64,000 nucleotides of DNA, taken from NCBI GenBank assembly GCA_025055285.1, contig JANWXM010000020.1, forward strand, positions 1 through 64,000, in the 5' to 3' direction. The first letter of the stretch is position 1. Each line of letters starts with the position of its first letter. Source of the DNA: Saprospiraceae bacterium (GTDB taxonomy: Bacteria > Bacteroidota > Bacteroidia > Chitinophagales > Saprospiraceae). This document shows positions 8,956 through 17,826 of this stretch, piece by piece. The notes under the pieces are model-generated. The model had not been told where the DNA came from. It saw only the letters and a list, made by a program, of their open reading frames with translations, and did no database searches. A program made the position numbers and the translations under genes.

Positions 8956-8983
8956 TTTTCATTTTTTTTTGAAAAAATGAAAA
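8956..8983 (+). terminator. AT-only hairpin after the HD gene
   Basis: A perfect 12-bp inverted repeat (8956-8967 with 8972-8983) closes on a 4-nt loop, 6 bp after the HD stop codon. It contains just one G:C pair, so as a terminator it would rely on its U-rich arm; it may also act as a DNA bend or operator. Confidence 0.45.
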
Positions 8984-8986
8984 ATG

Positions 8987-9115
8987 TAGACTTTGTCTAA
9001 ATTTTTTTATAAACTGATAATCAATATTTTGCAACGAAATTAATTCCAAAAAATGCAAATTTGCTAATTTTTGACATTTAAAATGTCTAAAACCTATTGC
9101 GTGAAAGTTAGACAT
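8987..9115 (+). promoter_or_regulatory. Cluster of inverted repeats upstream of the ECF sigma gene
   Basis: Three related palindromes lie before the sigma promoter: TAGAC-N3-GTCTA (8987-8999), GACATTT-A-AAATGTC (9073-9087), and the pair ATGTCTAA (9083-9090) and TTAGACAT (9108-9115), an exact 8-bp inverted repeat 17 nt apart. The last pair straddles the -33 TTG. All share a (TT)AGAC(AT) half-site, the layout expected for a dimeric regulator binding at several sites, possibly including auto-control. Confidence 0.5.
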
Positions 9116-9127
9116 GCATTACTTTTG
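9097..9127 (+). promoter_or_regulatory. Promoter of the ECF sigma gene
   Basis: TTG (9097-9099), 20-nt spacer, then TACTTTTG (9120-9127), a full match to the Bacteroidota TTG-N~20-TAnnTTTG promoter. The start codon is 22 nt after the element, so the leader is only about 15 nt. That leader contains a 6-bp stem (TGGCGC/GCGCCA) reaching into the ATG. Confidence 0.6.
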
Positions 9128-9148
9128 TGGCGCTAAAAAAAGTGCGCC

Positions 9149-9727
9149 ATGACGATACTCGAATTTAATTGCCGGCTGAACGACCTGACAAACATGCTCC
9201 AAACCTTTGCCTATAATTTAACAAAAAATTCAGAAGAAGCAAAAGACCTCTATCAAGAAACGGCCTATCGCGCTTTAGCCAACCGAGATAAGTTCCGACC
9301 AGGCACGAACTTTAAGGCATGGATGTTCACCATCATGAAGAATATCTTCATCAACAACTATCGCCGGAAGGTAAAAGCCAATACGATTATTGACACTACA
9401 GACAATCAGTTCTATCTGAATTCAGGCAGCCACGCGGTAGGGAATTCTGCAGAGAGTGAAATCACGCTTAAGGAACTGAGCGAGTTGGTATCGGCGTTAG
9501 ACGATAACACTCGAATTCCCTTCTTGATGCATTTCGAAGGCTACAAGTACCAAGAGATTGCAGACCACCTCGGCCTACCTCTCGGGACAGTGAAGAGCCG
9601 CATCTTCTTTGCACGCAAAGAATTAAAAGAGAAAATCCTGTCGAATTACGGTTTTTCGCTAGGGAAGTTCGGTAAAGACAAAGAAGAAGACATGGAGGAG
9701 TCGGCTGTTGTCTCCTCCTTCGAATGA
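9149..9727 (+). CDS. RNA polymerase sigma factor, ECF subfamily
   Basis: 192 residues. Region 2 covers about residues 10-75 (DLYQETAYRAL, then FKAWMFTIMKNIFINNYRR, the -10 recognition and melting segment), and region 4 about 120-175 with the helix-turn-helix YQEIADHLGLPLGTVKSRIFFARKEL split over two helices. A short acidic tail follows (KDKEEDMEES). No anti-sigma gene adjoins it. It lies between porX and the gldNMLK-porP cluster and converges on gldN. In P. gingivalis PorX is reported to act through the ECF factor SigP on T9SS genes; this gene may be the functional counterpart, but similar ECF genes are common in Bacteroidota, so that is inference. Confidence 0.93.
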   Translation: MTILEFNCRLNDLTNMLQTFAYNLTKNSEEAKDLYQETAYRALANRDKFRPGTNFKAWMFTIMKNIFINNYRRKVKANTIIDTTDNQFYLNSGSHAVGNSAESEITLKELSELVSALDDNTRIPFLMHFEGYKYQEIADHLGLPLGTVKSRIFFARKELKEKILSNYGFSLGKFGKDKEEDMEESAVVSSFE

Positions 9728-9878
9728 CAAGAAAGATAAGATGCGAGCGATGCGGGCTATCTTCCATGCGACGAAGACGGACTGCATATGTTAGATGCAT
9801 AAAAATGCTAGCCGAGAAAACAAAGAAGAGGAACCGCACATTCCTGCAGTTCCTCTTCCACAGGTATACGTTTTTTGC

Positions 9879-10760
9879 TCAATACTGCCAGAGATCTTGC
9901 TCGAAGTTAAAGATGGCGTTTTTGATGCGTTCAGACTCCCAGAGCGCATCTACGCCGCGCGCATAATCTTCGATCCGGCGATCGTAGACGTTCGATTCCT
10001 TGATAATGAAGCTAGAAAAATAGCGCTGCTCTAGAAAATCTTCCCAAGAGAGCGTAGCATTGGTATTGCCTCCCAAAGTAAAGACCCGATGACGAGCCAG
10101 TAAATTGCGGGCCTGAGGATAGTAGATCCAGAACATAGCTTTCTCGTAGCGGAAGTTACCTTCGTTGTCGCGCACATCAATGAGCGGAGCAATACCCAGA
10201 ATCCGTACCTGCATCGTGGAGGTCTCCTTATCGAAGAACCAGATTTCTTTAATGCGGAAGCGCTTCACATCGGCCCAGTTGATGTCGTTGCGAACAACTT
10301 GAATTTTTTCCTCGTAGGTCTCTGGGTCAAACGTAACGATAGTGTCGGTTTTTGACATCATGGAGAGCACGTCGTCTGTGCTCAGGCGCTTTCTAAACTT
10401 ATCGTCATCTACAGAGTAAACAGGCAAATCGCCCTTTACCGCTGCATCGGAAAGGATCTTAAAGAAAGGCTCCTCTGGGTATGCAAACGGCAAGTTCATC
10501 TTCTCGCGAACGTCAATAATCCGCCATATGCGCTTTTCCCACATGATGTCGCTTTCGCGCACAGGCTGATAATCTAACACGCGGCGTTCGCGCATGATCT
10601 CTTTTTTAACCACGTCATCTAAAGGTGCCTCGCCAAACTCGTCAGGTTCACTGGCTTCTGTGCGCACGTCTCGCACCTCTTGATAAGTTTGAGCAAAGGT
10701 TAGCGTACCTACTGAGCAAAAAATCAGGCCAAAAGCAGCCAAACGAAGAAGGGCATACAT
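9879..10760 (-). CDS. gldN: GldN/PorN, T9SS periplasmic ring component
   Basis: 293 residues from the ATG at 10758-10760, chosen because it is followed by a proper signal peptide (MYALLRLAAFGLIFCS...FAQ); the longer frame only adds 33 unlikely residues. The body matches GldN/PorN: a conserved region with WEKRIWRIIDVREKMN, PFFKILSDA, IKEIWFFDKETS, FWIYYPQARNLLA and ending FNFEQDLWQY. PorN forms, with lipoprotein PorK, a large ring under the outer membrane that meets the periplasmic part of PorM. It is the last gene of the K-L-M-N order, 109 bp after gldM, and its 3' end faces the sigma gene. Confidence 0.95.
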   Translation of the reverse strand: MYALLRLAAFGLIFCSVGTLTFAQTYQEVRDVRTEASEPDEFGEAPLDDVVKKEIMRERRVLDYQPVRESDIMWEKRIWRIIDVREKMNLPFAYPEEPFFKILSDAAVKGDLPVYSVDDDKFRKRLSTDDVLSMMSKTDTIVTFDPETYEEKIQVVRNDINWADVKRFRIKEIWFFDKETSTMQVRILGIAPLIDVRDNEGNFRYEKAMFWIYYPQARNLLARHRVFTLGGNTNATLSWEDFLEQRYFSSFIIKESNVYDRRIEDYARGVDALWESERIKNAIFNFEQDLWQY

Positions 10761-10869
10761 GGTACGTGTGATTGAGTGAGTGTTTAGTAATTTTCGCTCG
10801 AAAAAGCCCGCAATAGCGTACTCAACAAAGATGAGGAAAGAATGAGCTATTGCGGGCAAGTCAAAAAGA

Positions 10870-12414
10870 CTAACGAATTTTGAAAACTAGATCTCCCAAT
10901 TTACGCGGAGCCACGTCGCCAGGGCATTTTGCACGGATGTCGAGAAAATAATAAACGTCGCCCGGCTCGGCTCGACGAATAAGTTCTTGGACTTCTGGAT
11001 TAAAGCGCGCACCGACGTTTGTCTTTTCCACTACATCTGCGCGTCTTTTCTGATAAGCTACCGTATAGCCAGCTACCTCGCACTTGGCATCGAAGTCAAA
11101 GTTTTCTAGCACAGCAGCCACGCCACCCTGGGCTTTGAAGGTACCATTCGGGATAGCGCTGTCGAAACGCTGAGCACCTAACATCGGCACGGGATCTGGA
11201 ATGCGCTTGACCTTATAAGTGAATTTGGTCGGAGGTAAGCCACCGCCTGAAAGGGTTATCGTAGCTTCGCCAGGCGTCGTAACGCGCACCTGATAATGCG
11301 AAGGACCGTCTTTCGTTAGGGTAATGCCAGCTCCCGAAGCACTGATATTGAGTTCATTGGAGGAAACACCCGATGCTGATACCGAGATAGGATTGTCTAC
11401 ACCAATGTAAAAGACGTTCATCTTGTCTAGCTGAATAGAAGCCGAACGACGGCCCACCTCGTACTGAAAGTCTTTGGTGTAGGTCTTTACTTCACCCGTA
11501 AGCGGGTTTTTCACATTTACAGTTACCTTGTAGGTCTTTATTCCTGTGCTCGAGGTCATTACCTCATACTTAGCCACCCCATCTTTAATGGGCAGAGGAC
11601 GGCCGTCAACCGAGATGCTAATATTGTCGGCATTGGTACTATAGGCACTTAGAAAAATATCTGCCTCGTATTTTTCGCCGACGATAACATAGCCTTTCGG
11701 AGCACTGATAGCCGGCTGGAAGGCATCAAACTTGATGTCTTCGCCCGCTACTTTCTTCAAGCAATAGTTGAGCACAGCTGCCGAGGAGGCCTTAGCGTCG
11801 CTCTGGATCTTACCCAAGATGGGAAAACACGCAGCTACGGGCATCTGACGGAACTTGAAATCAGCCCAACTGGTCTTGTCTGTGTTCTTAGGCAAGGGTT
11901 CCACATCTAGGGGCATCGAAGCTGCCACTTCTGGGTCGTTGTCTGCTAGAGCCAAGAGCTTCTGTCGAAGTTCTCTTATCCTGCGTTCAATTTCAAAGCC
12001 GATGCCATCTTTACCCGTTTCTCCGAGTACAAACATGCGCGTCGTAATGTCTTTATTGCGGATATCCTTCGGAATGGTTGGGTCATTTTTTGAAGGACCA
12101 CCTGCTTTGTCGAATAATTTCTTTCGAACGCTCTCGATATATTGCGTAAATTCTTCAGTAAGCGCCAACGCCTGCTTAGCGTTTTCACGATACTTTTCAT
12201 TCTCTGGTTTTCGATAGGCATCGGCTTGTTTGTTGATGTTCTCCATGACCGACTCGTTGCTCTTTTCGACAATATTACGGCTGCCTTTCAGTCCTCTATC
12301 GAGCGAAAAGAAGGCATTCATCACCTCGGCCGATACGTTCAAGGCAAGCAGAGCGGTCAACACCAGATACATCAGGTTGATCATCAACTGCCGCGGCTCC
12401 TTTGGTATAGACAT
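10870..12414 (-). CDS. gldM: GldM/PorM, T9SS motor periplasmic shaft
   Basis: 514 residues, the usual GldM size. A single transmembrane helix at about residues 11-33 (MINLMYLVLTALLALNVSAEVMNAFF) is preceded by the typical MSIPKEPRQ; the large periplasmic part is helical at first and then built of beta domains. GldM dimers pair with GldL in the inner membrane as the proton-driven motor and span the periplasm to the GldK/GldN ring. The order gldK-gldL-gldM-gldN on the minus strand, with short gaps, indicates one operon. Confidence 0.96.
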   Translation of the reverse strand: MSIPKEPRQLMINLMYLVLTALLALNVSAEVMNAFFSLDRGLKGSRNIVEKSNESVMENINKQADAYRKPENEKYRENAKQALALTEEFTQYIESVRKKLFDKAGGPSKNDPTIPKDIRNKDITTRMFVLGETGKDGIGFEIERRIRELRQKLLALADNDPEVAASMPLDVEPLPKNTDKTSWADFKFRQMPVAACFPILGKIQSDAKASSAAVLNYCLKKVAGEDIKFDAFQPAISAPKGYVIVGEKYEADIFLSAYSTNADNISISVDGRPLPIKDGVAKYEVMTSSTGIKTYKVTVNVKNPLTGEVKTYTKDFQYEVGRRSASIQLDKMNVFYIGVDNPISVSASGVSSNELNISASGAGITLTKDGPSHYQVRVTTPGEATITLSGGGLPPTKFTYKVKRIPDPVPMLGAQRFDSAIPNGTFKAQGGVAAVLENFDFDAKCEVAGYTVAYQKRRADVVEKTNVGARFNPEVQELIRRAEPGDVYYFLDIRAKCPGDVAPRKLGDLVFKIR

Positions 12415-12488
12415 ATGCTTCCGCCTTTAATGGAGTGAAAAGGGAGATTTGCTGCCTTGTGTTTTATCCTTTTGTGGACCTCTCTTGT

Positions 12489-13085
12489 TCACTGACGGCC
12501 AATATTTGCCATGGCAGCCAGCATGTTGCCGTAAACCGTGTTCAAGGACATTAGGTTCTTGTTAAGAGCGGCGAGTTGGTCCTTGTACTGGCGAACATCC
12601 TCTGCTGAGCGGGCCATGTCAGCCATTGCCTCGTTCATCTTGCTATAGAAGTTCGTCATCGTTTTGATTTGCTCCTGCGTCCCAGAGAAATCTACCTCTT
12701 GTAAAGCCTTCAGCGCCGCCAAGCTCTTTGACATAGACTGCAATTCCGTGAGCATACCGCCCAACTGGCGCTCTACCACATCGCCGTGTAGAGGTGCTAC
12801 TTCTGGTACATTTGGCCCTGAGGTAAGAGGCTGAATGCGCGAGTTGTAGTCGTCCAGTCCAGGATATAGCTTGTGCCAATAGTAGTCTGGCTCCGGACCA
12901 ATAATCCCTAAGAACAGGAAGATGACGGCTTCAACCGAAAGGCCGACGATGAGCATTTCCGAAGCGTATTCCCAGCTCTCTAACTTAAAAAGAGCTCCTA
13001 GCAACACGATGGATGCTCCAACGCCAATGATTAGATTCTTAAAGTACTTGAAGGGTTTGGATTTGACGAAACTCTGGAAACTCAT
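12489..13085 (-). CDS. gldL: GldL/PorL, T9SS inner-membrane motor protein
   Basis: 198 residues, close to the usual GldL size. Two transmembrane helices are visible at about residues 17-35 (LIIGVGASIVLLGALF) and 43-62 (MLIVGLSVEAVIFLFLGII), with a Glu in the second helix (VEAVIF) that fits the conserved membrane glutamate needed for proton flow. The rest is a cytoplasmic, partly coiled-coil tail (LGGMLTELQSMSKSLAALKAL). GldL forms a pentamer around the GldM helices. It sits between gldK and gldM with a 125-bp upstream gap. Confidence 0.96.
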   Translation of the reverse strand: MSFQSFVKSKPFKYFKNLIIGVGASIVLLGALFKLESWEYASEMLIVGLSVEAVIFLFLGIIGPEPDYYWHKLYPGLDDYNSRIQPLTSGPNVPEVAPLHGDVVERQLGGMLTELQSMSKSLAALKALQEVDFSGTQEQIKTMTNFYSKMNEAMADMARSAEDVRQYKDQLAALNKNLMSLNTVYGNMLAAMANIGRQ

Positions 13086-13210
13086 TGGTACAGACTTTTT
13101 TTAGCAGTTTAGGAAGATTTGTTTTGATGATTCTAATCGCACCGCCTTTCCAAAGGCAGGATTGAGGCGATGTAAGCATTTTTCACGAAAGGACAGTTTT
13201 TTAATTTTAA

Positions 13211-14476
13211 TCAAAAGTCGTTAATAGAACGGCCCAGGAATGTCAATACGCACCGGAAGCCGATATAACATTTGGTAGTGTCTTGATATTCCCACGAGCG
13301 AGTACTGGTTTGGAGGAAGTAAGCAATATCCTTCCACGAACCGCCGCGGACGACCTTGCGCTTTGAGGTCATCGGGTCATCCTCCTTCGCGTCGTAGCGA
13401 ATATCCGGATTGAGGTCGTGCATAAAGGAATAAGCATTTTCATAGTAAGCCGTTTCCGTCCATTCTGCGACGTTGCCGGCCATGCAATATAAGCCGTAAT
13501 CGTTTGGATAGTAGCCATCTGCTCTGACGGTATACAAACCTCCGTCTTCGGGGTAGTTTCCACGTCCGGGTTTGAAGTTAGCTAGCAGACAACCTTTGGC
13601 GTTGCGCGTGTAGTAGCCACCCCATGGATACATGGCGCCTTCGCGGCCGCCGCGTGCAGCATACTCCCATTCGTGTTCGGTGGGCAGGCGGAAATCTTCT
13701 GAGTTTACGCCTGCATCTGCATTGTACGCATTCCACAGTTTGGTACGCCAGTGGCAGAAGGCTTTTGCCATTTTCCAGTTTACACCTACTACGGGGTAAT
13801 CGTCAAAGGCGGGGTGCCAGAAGTAGTTTCGCGTCATCGGTTCGTTATAGGAATAGGCATAGTCGCGAATCCAGCACAGGGTGTCTGGATAAATCTTGAC
13901 TTTTTCTTTGCGGATGTGGCTGGTGCGGCTACTGTTGCGGTCGTGTGCAGCACGCTGCCAATCATACCATTGATATTCGTATACGAATTTGCTAGCGTCC
14001 AGTTCTTTTCTACCGTCGAAGCGCTCATTAGCAGGGTAGAAAAGCTCCTCCAATTGCGCAAGCGTCTCTTCATCCTCCCAGTCAATCTCCTGCTCCCAGT
14101 CAATCAGTTGCTTTTCAAAGTCGCCTGCGTCGTCCTCTAGGTAATGTCCTAATTTGTCATGGGCTAAGGAGTCGCGTACCCAGTAAACAAATTGACGATA
14201 CTCGTTATTAGTGATCTCGGTTTCGTCCATAAAAAATCCTTGGATTGAGATGGCTTTGGGACGCGATACTAATCGGCGGCTGAGATCCTCATCGCCTACA
14301 CCGACATGAAGCGTTCCAGAGGGTACATACACCATACCGTAGGGGTTGATCCCTCTCCACTTGGGGCGCCCTTGAACGCCAATAAGTTCACCGGTTTCTT
14401 TCCGGCCGCAAGCAGCGACCCATCCTGCAACAAGCAGTAGCAACAGCGATTTTTGTAGTTTTTCCATGTTTGACAC
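13211..14476 (-). CDS. gldK: GldK/PorK, T9SS ring lipoprotein
   Basis: 421 residues. The N-terminus has a lipoprotein signal with lipobox VAAC (Cys23, or Cys20 if Met4 is the start). The rest is a formylglycine-generating-enzyme-like (FGE-sulfatase) fold: MVYVPSGTLHVG, FFMDETEITNNEYRQFV, YPVVGVNWKMAKAFCHW, LPTEHEWEYAARGG, GLYCMAGNVAEW, KVVRGGSW, and a terminal IGFRCV segment. In PorK/GldK this fold is structural and is not known to be enzymatic. PorK is anchored in the inner leaflet of the outer membrane and forms the ring with PorN. First gene of the gldKLMN order, following the PorP-like gene by 186 bp. Confidence 0.95.
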   Translation of the reverse strand: MSNMEKLQKSLLLLLVAGWVAACGRKETGELIGVQGRPKWRGINPYGMVYVPSGTLHVGVGDEDLSRRLVSRPKAISIQGFFMDETEITNNEYRQFVYWVRDSLAHDKLGHYLEDDAGDFEKQLIDWEQEIDWEDEETLAQLEELFYPANERFDGRKELDASKFVYEYQWYDWQRAAHDRNSSRTSHIRKEKVKIYPDTLCWIRDYAYSYNEPMTRNYFWHPAFDDYPVVGVNWKMAKAFCHWRTKLWNAYNADAGVNSEDFRLPTEHEWEYAARGGREGAMYPWGGYYTRNAKGCLLANFKPGRGNYPEDGGLYTVRADGYYPNDYGLYCMAGNVAEWTETAYYENAYSFMHDLNPDIRYDAKEDDPMTSKRKVVRGGSWKDIAYFLQTSTRSWEYQDTTKCYIGFRCVLTFLGRSINDF

Positions 14477-14662
14477 CCGTGTTTGCCTTTTTATTATTTG
14501 ACTGGAAAAAACGGCCGTAAAGGTAGTGGATTATGTCAATGAGTAAAAAGTTTACCGGAATAAAATTGGTCTTGTCGGCAAAAGCCGCTGATAAACGCAG
14601 TTTTAACGCCAACTGGTATGTTTGCTCACTTTTTTTGCGTCCGAGCCAGGATAAACAGGGCG

Positions 14663-15649
14663 CTAATTTCCCCAAAAACGCGGATTGTAAATAATTGGGG
14701 GAAGACGTCCCTCACCAATAGGTTTGCTCAAATCATAGCGGAGCAGAAGTTCATGAGAGCCTCGATGCGCATCTGTCAATGAAGAAAGAGGTAAATCGTA
14801 TGCATAAGCAAAGGAAATTTTTTCCGTTATCCTGAATCCACCATATAGCACCAGAGCATCTCGAGCCGAAGGAACTATCCCTCTTACGGAACACCCTGCA
14901 AAAGTATTTTCTCGCCAGCGAAACAAGCTAGAAATTTCTATTTGTGTCGCCGCTGGGTCGAATTTGATGAGGAACGATGGTGTCGCGCTCCATTTGTCCG
15001 ATAACTGAATCCGATAGGCTCCCATGCCGGTATATTGAGGGACAGCCCGCAGGCGAAAGCGGCCTTCCGCACTTACAGTGATGAGCGGTGCATGAACGGG
15101 CTGAATGGCAACACCTAGGTCTACTTGCAGCCAGCGAAAGAAAACGCCTGCTTCAAGCAGCGGTGTGCCAGCCGTTACTTTTCCCTCCGGAAAGAGAGGG
15201 TCGTTGTGCGTAAAACTCCCGCCTGTGCCATACTCGCCCTCTGGCGTGCGCAACTTAGCGCCATCGAGAAGGTATTGGAGGTAGCCAGCACCTACTCCCA
15301 CAGAGAACAAGCCAGAACGCCCTATGTCGAGGTGGTAAGCATAATGGAGCATAGCCTGTAGGGTTTGGTGCACGCCAATTTGGTCTCTGGATAGACGAGC
15401 CCCAACACCACCGCGCAGCACATACACCGGCAAGTGTGCATCGAGGTATTGACCTTCGGGAGCACCTGGCATCCCTACCCACTGATGGCGATATGTGCCA
15501 TGAGCAAGGAGGGTACCTGCCAGGCCAACATAGGCAGGGTTATAAAAGTACGGATTGAGCATGTAAAAGCTATACTGCGGCAACTGTTGCCCTCGCATTG
15601 TACTGACTGCCATCAGCAGAGAGAGCCAAGCGAGCAAATAAATTTTCAT
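14663..15649 (-). CDS. porP: PorP/SprF-family T9SS outer-membrane protein
   Basis: 328 residues with a signal peptide (residues 1-20) followed by the family hallmark QQLPQYSFYMLNPYFYNPAYVGL, here described by its key residues Q-YSxYM-N-xxNPAYxG. The body has alternating amphipathic strands ending in LLLRYDLSKP, as expected of an outer-membrane beta-barrel of the PorP/SprF family. PorP proteins link the periplasmic ring with the outer membrane or with particular cargo (SprF serves the adhesin SprB). Its placement directly before gldKLMN argues for the core PorP rather than a cargo-specific SprF. It begins only 4 bp after the YyaL-type gene ends. Confidence 0.93.
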   Translation of the reverse strand: MKIYLLAWLSLLMAVSTMRGQQLPQYSFYMLNPYFYNPAYVGLAGTLLAHGTYRHQWVGMPGAPEGQYLDAHLPVYVLRGGVGARLSRDQIGVHQTLQAMLHYAYHLDIGRSGLFSVGVGAGYLQYLLDGAKLRTPEGEYGTGGSFTHNDPLFPEGKVTAGTPLLEAGVFFRWLQVDLGVAIQPVHAPLITVSAEGRFRLRAVPQYTGMGAYRIQLSDKWSATPSFLIKFDPAATQIEISSLFRWRENTFAGCSVRGIVPSARDALVLYGGFRITEKISFAYAYDLPLSSLTDAHRGSHELLLRYDLSKPIGEGRLPPIIYNPRFWGN

Positions 15650-15653
15650 AGCC

Positions 15654-17735
15654 CTACAAGAGTGTTAATGCCTCCTCGACCGTATGTACAGGGCGCTGAC
15701 AGGCGTAGTTTTTACAAATATAGATTAAAGTGTGGTCTGCGCGCGCTTTTCCTCGCAAAAGTGGATTTTCCTCATTTGGTTGTTCGGCAGCAGCTATGAT
15801 GGCATCCCAGTTAAAACGGCGTTGAAGTTCGCGGGCGACAGCCTCTGCACGCGAACCCACAATTGCCGCTTCTGGGCGCGGGCGTACTTCGAAGAGAAGA
15901 GCAAGAGCCCAATGCTCGAAGGATAGAGGGTATCGCTCGATCGTGGCTCGCATCTTTTCTATGTTCTGGGCAGCCTGTTCGCGCCATTGACTGCGCTCTA
16001 GCAAAACACCTAAGCGCTGGAGATTGTGCACCATAGTACTGTTGCCCGAGGGCGTAGCGTTGTCGTAAAGATCTCTTTTTCGCAAGATAACGTCCGTTTG
16101 ATCAGATGCGGTGTAAAAAAACAAGTTTGTTTGTAGGTCATGGAAATAGGTGTACACTTGCTCCGTAAAATGCTGCGCTTGCCGCAAGTAGGTTGGATCG
16201 AAAGTAAGGTGCCAAACATCAATTAGGGCGGCGATGAGAAAGGCATAATCTTCTAAGACTGCAGCGTGCTGAGCCTTTCCGTCTTTCCAACTATGGTAGA
16301 GGCGACCGTTTTCATCGCTGAAGTGGTTGAGTAGAAAATGAAGATTTCGCACGGCGGCTTCGCGGTATTCCTCTCTGTTGAGAACGAAGTAGGCGTGGGC
16401 ATAGGCAGAGACCATCAAGGCATTCCACCCTAATAGAATTTTGTCGTCTAACCCAGGGCGAACGCGCTCTGATCGGTGCTCAAATAAGCGCTGACGCCAT
16501 TGGCGCATTTGATTTTCGAAGACATCCCAGGCAATACCGCGCTGCTGAGCGTAGTGTCGGGGGTCTGTTGCACGCCATAAAATATTGGTATGCTCCCAGT
16601 TGCCCTGCTCTGAAACGCCATAAAGAGTACAGAAGGCTTCGGCGTCGGCGCCGAGGACTTGTTCAATCTCTGCCTTACTCCATACGTAGAACTTGCCCTC
16701 TTGACCTTCCGAATCGGCGTCTAAGGCTGAAAAAAAGCCGCCTTCTGGGTGCGTCAGTTCACGCCGAACGAATTCGAGCGTTTCGACAATAGTCTCTTGG
16801 TAGGAATGCAGACGCTGTTGCGCGCGCTCGTCTTGAGCGCCCTGCAAAACTCGACAGGCCTCTGCCAAAACGACAACAAGCAAAGCATTGTCGTAGAGCA
16901 TTTTCTCAAAATGCGGCACCAGCCAAGCCCTGTCTGTAGCATACCGTGCAAAGCCTCCGCCTAACTGGTCGTAAATGCCGCCCGCAATCATTTTATCCAG
17001 GGAAAATAGCGCATGCTCCAAGGCCTCCGAGTCGCCGCTGAGGCAATGGTAATACAACAGGAAACGAATCGCCATGGAGGAGGGGAACTTTGGTGCTCCG
17101 CCAAAACCACCTTCAACGCGGTCGAAGTGGCTGCGCATAGCAAGGTAGATGCGCTCCAGCATTGATTGGGCTGGCAGCGAGAGCTGCATTTGCTCGACAG
17201 GGTGAGGCTCCCACAGCACGCTATCGCTGCGCTCTATGTATTTCAAAAGGCGTTCGGCCTGTTCGTAAACTATGTGGCGTTTAGTTTCCCAAATGTTTGC
17301 TATATGTTGAAGCAACTGGAGCCACGAAGGCCGATTGTAGGCTGGTCGCGGCGGAAAATAAGTTCCAGCGTAAAAAGGCTTTCCCTCTGGAGTTAAGAAG
17401 CAATTGAGTGGCCAACCGCCACTGCCCGTCAAGATCTGACAAGCTTCCATGTAGATGGCATCTACATCAGGGCGCTCCTCACGATCTACTTTAATGTTAA
17501 CAAAATGTTCATTCATAAAGGCTGCGATGTCAGGGTTCTCGAACGATTCGCGTTCCATGACGTGACACCAGTGACAGGTAGAATACCCTATACTTACCAA
17601 GATGGGCTTATTCTCCCGGCGCGCGCGCTCAAAAGCCTCTGGTTTCCAAGCATACCAATCTACTGGATTATGCGCATGCTGCCTCAAGTAAGGCGACGTT
17701 TCGTATTGCAGACGGTTCATCTCGAAAGCATTCAT
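15654..17735 (-). CDS. Thioredoxin-domain protein of the YyaL/DUF255 (spermatogenesis-associated 20) family
   Basis: 693 residues, the normal family size. Residues about 5-165 are the DUF255 thioredoxin-like domain with the redox motif STCHWCHVM (Cys54 and Cys57), NPVDWYAW, and [17 protein letters not shown]. The remainder is an (alpha/alpha)6 barrel related to N-acylglucosamine 2-epimerases ([26 protein letters not shown]). There is no signal peptide, so it is cytoplasmic. The physiological reaction is not established. It ends 4 bp before the porP start, so it is likely the first gene of a yyaL-porP-gldKLMN transcript; whether that is meaningful for T9SS is unknown. Divergent from the M1 peptidase gene (91 bp). 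Confidence 0.93.
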   Translation of the reverse strand: MNAFEMNRLQYETSPYLRQHAHNPVDWYAWKPEAFERARRENKPILVSIGYSTCHWCHVMERESFENPDIAAFMNEHFVNIKVDREERPDVDAIYMEACQILTGSGGWPLNCFLTPEGKPFYAGTYFPPRPAYNRPSWLQLLQHIANIWETKRHIVYEQAERLLKYIERSDSVLWEPHPVEQMQLSLPAQSMLERIYLAMRSHFDRVEGGFGGAPKFPSSMAIRFLLYYHCLSGDSEALEHALFSLDKMIAGGIYDQLGGGFARYATDRAWLVPHFEKMLYDNALLVVVLAEACRVLQGAQDERAQQRLHSYQETIVETLEFVRRELTHPEGGFFSALDADSEGQEGKFYVWSKAEIEQVLGADAEAFCTLYGVSEQGNWEHTNILWRATDPRHYAQQRGIAWDVFENQMRQWRQRLFEHRSERVRPGLDDKILLGWNALMVSAYAHAYFVLNREEYREAAVRNLHFLLNHFSDENGRLYHSWKDGKAQHAAVLEDYAFLIAALIDVWHLTFDPTYLRQAQHFTEQVYTYFHDLQTNLFFYTASDQTDVILRKRDLYDNATPSGNSTMVHNLQRLGVLLERSQWREQAAQNIEKMRATIERYPLSFEHWALALLFEVRPRPEAAIVGSRAEAVARELQRRFNWDAIIAAAEQPNEENPLLRGKARADHTLIYICKNYACQRPVHTVEEALTLL

Positions 17736-17826
17736 TCAAAGGCACAAGGTATAGACAAATAGGAAAACATAAAGTTCTCGCGTTATAAGAAGACTAAAAT
17801 TTAGCATTTAAGCATCTTGTCTGTTT

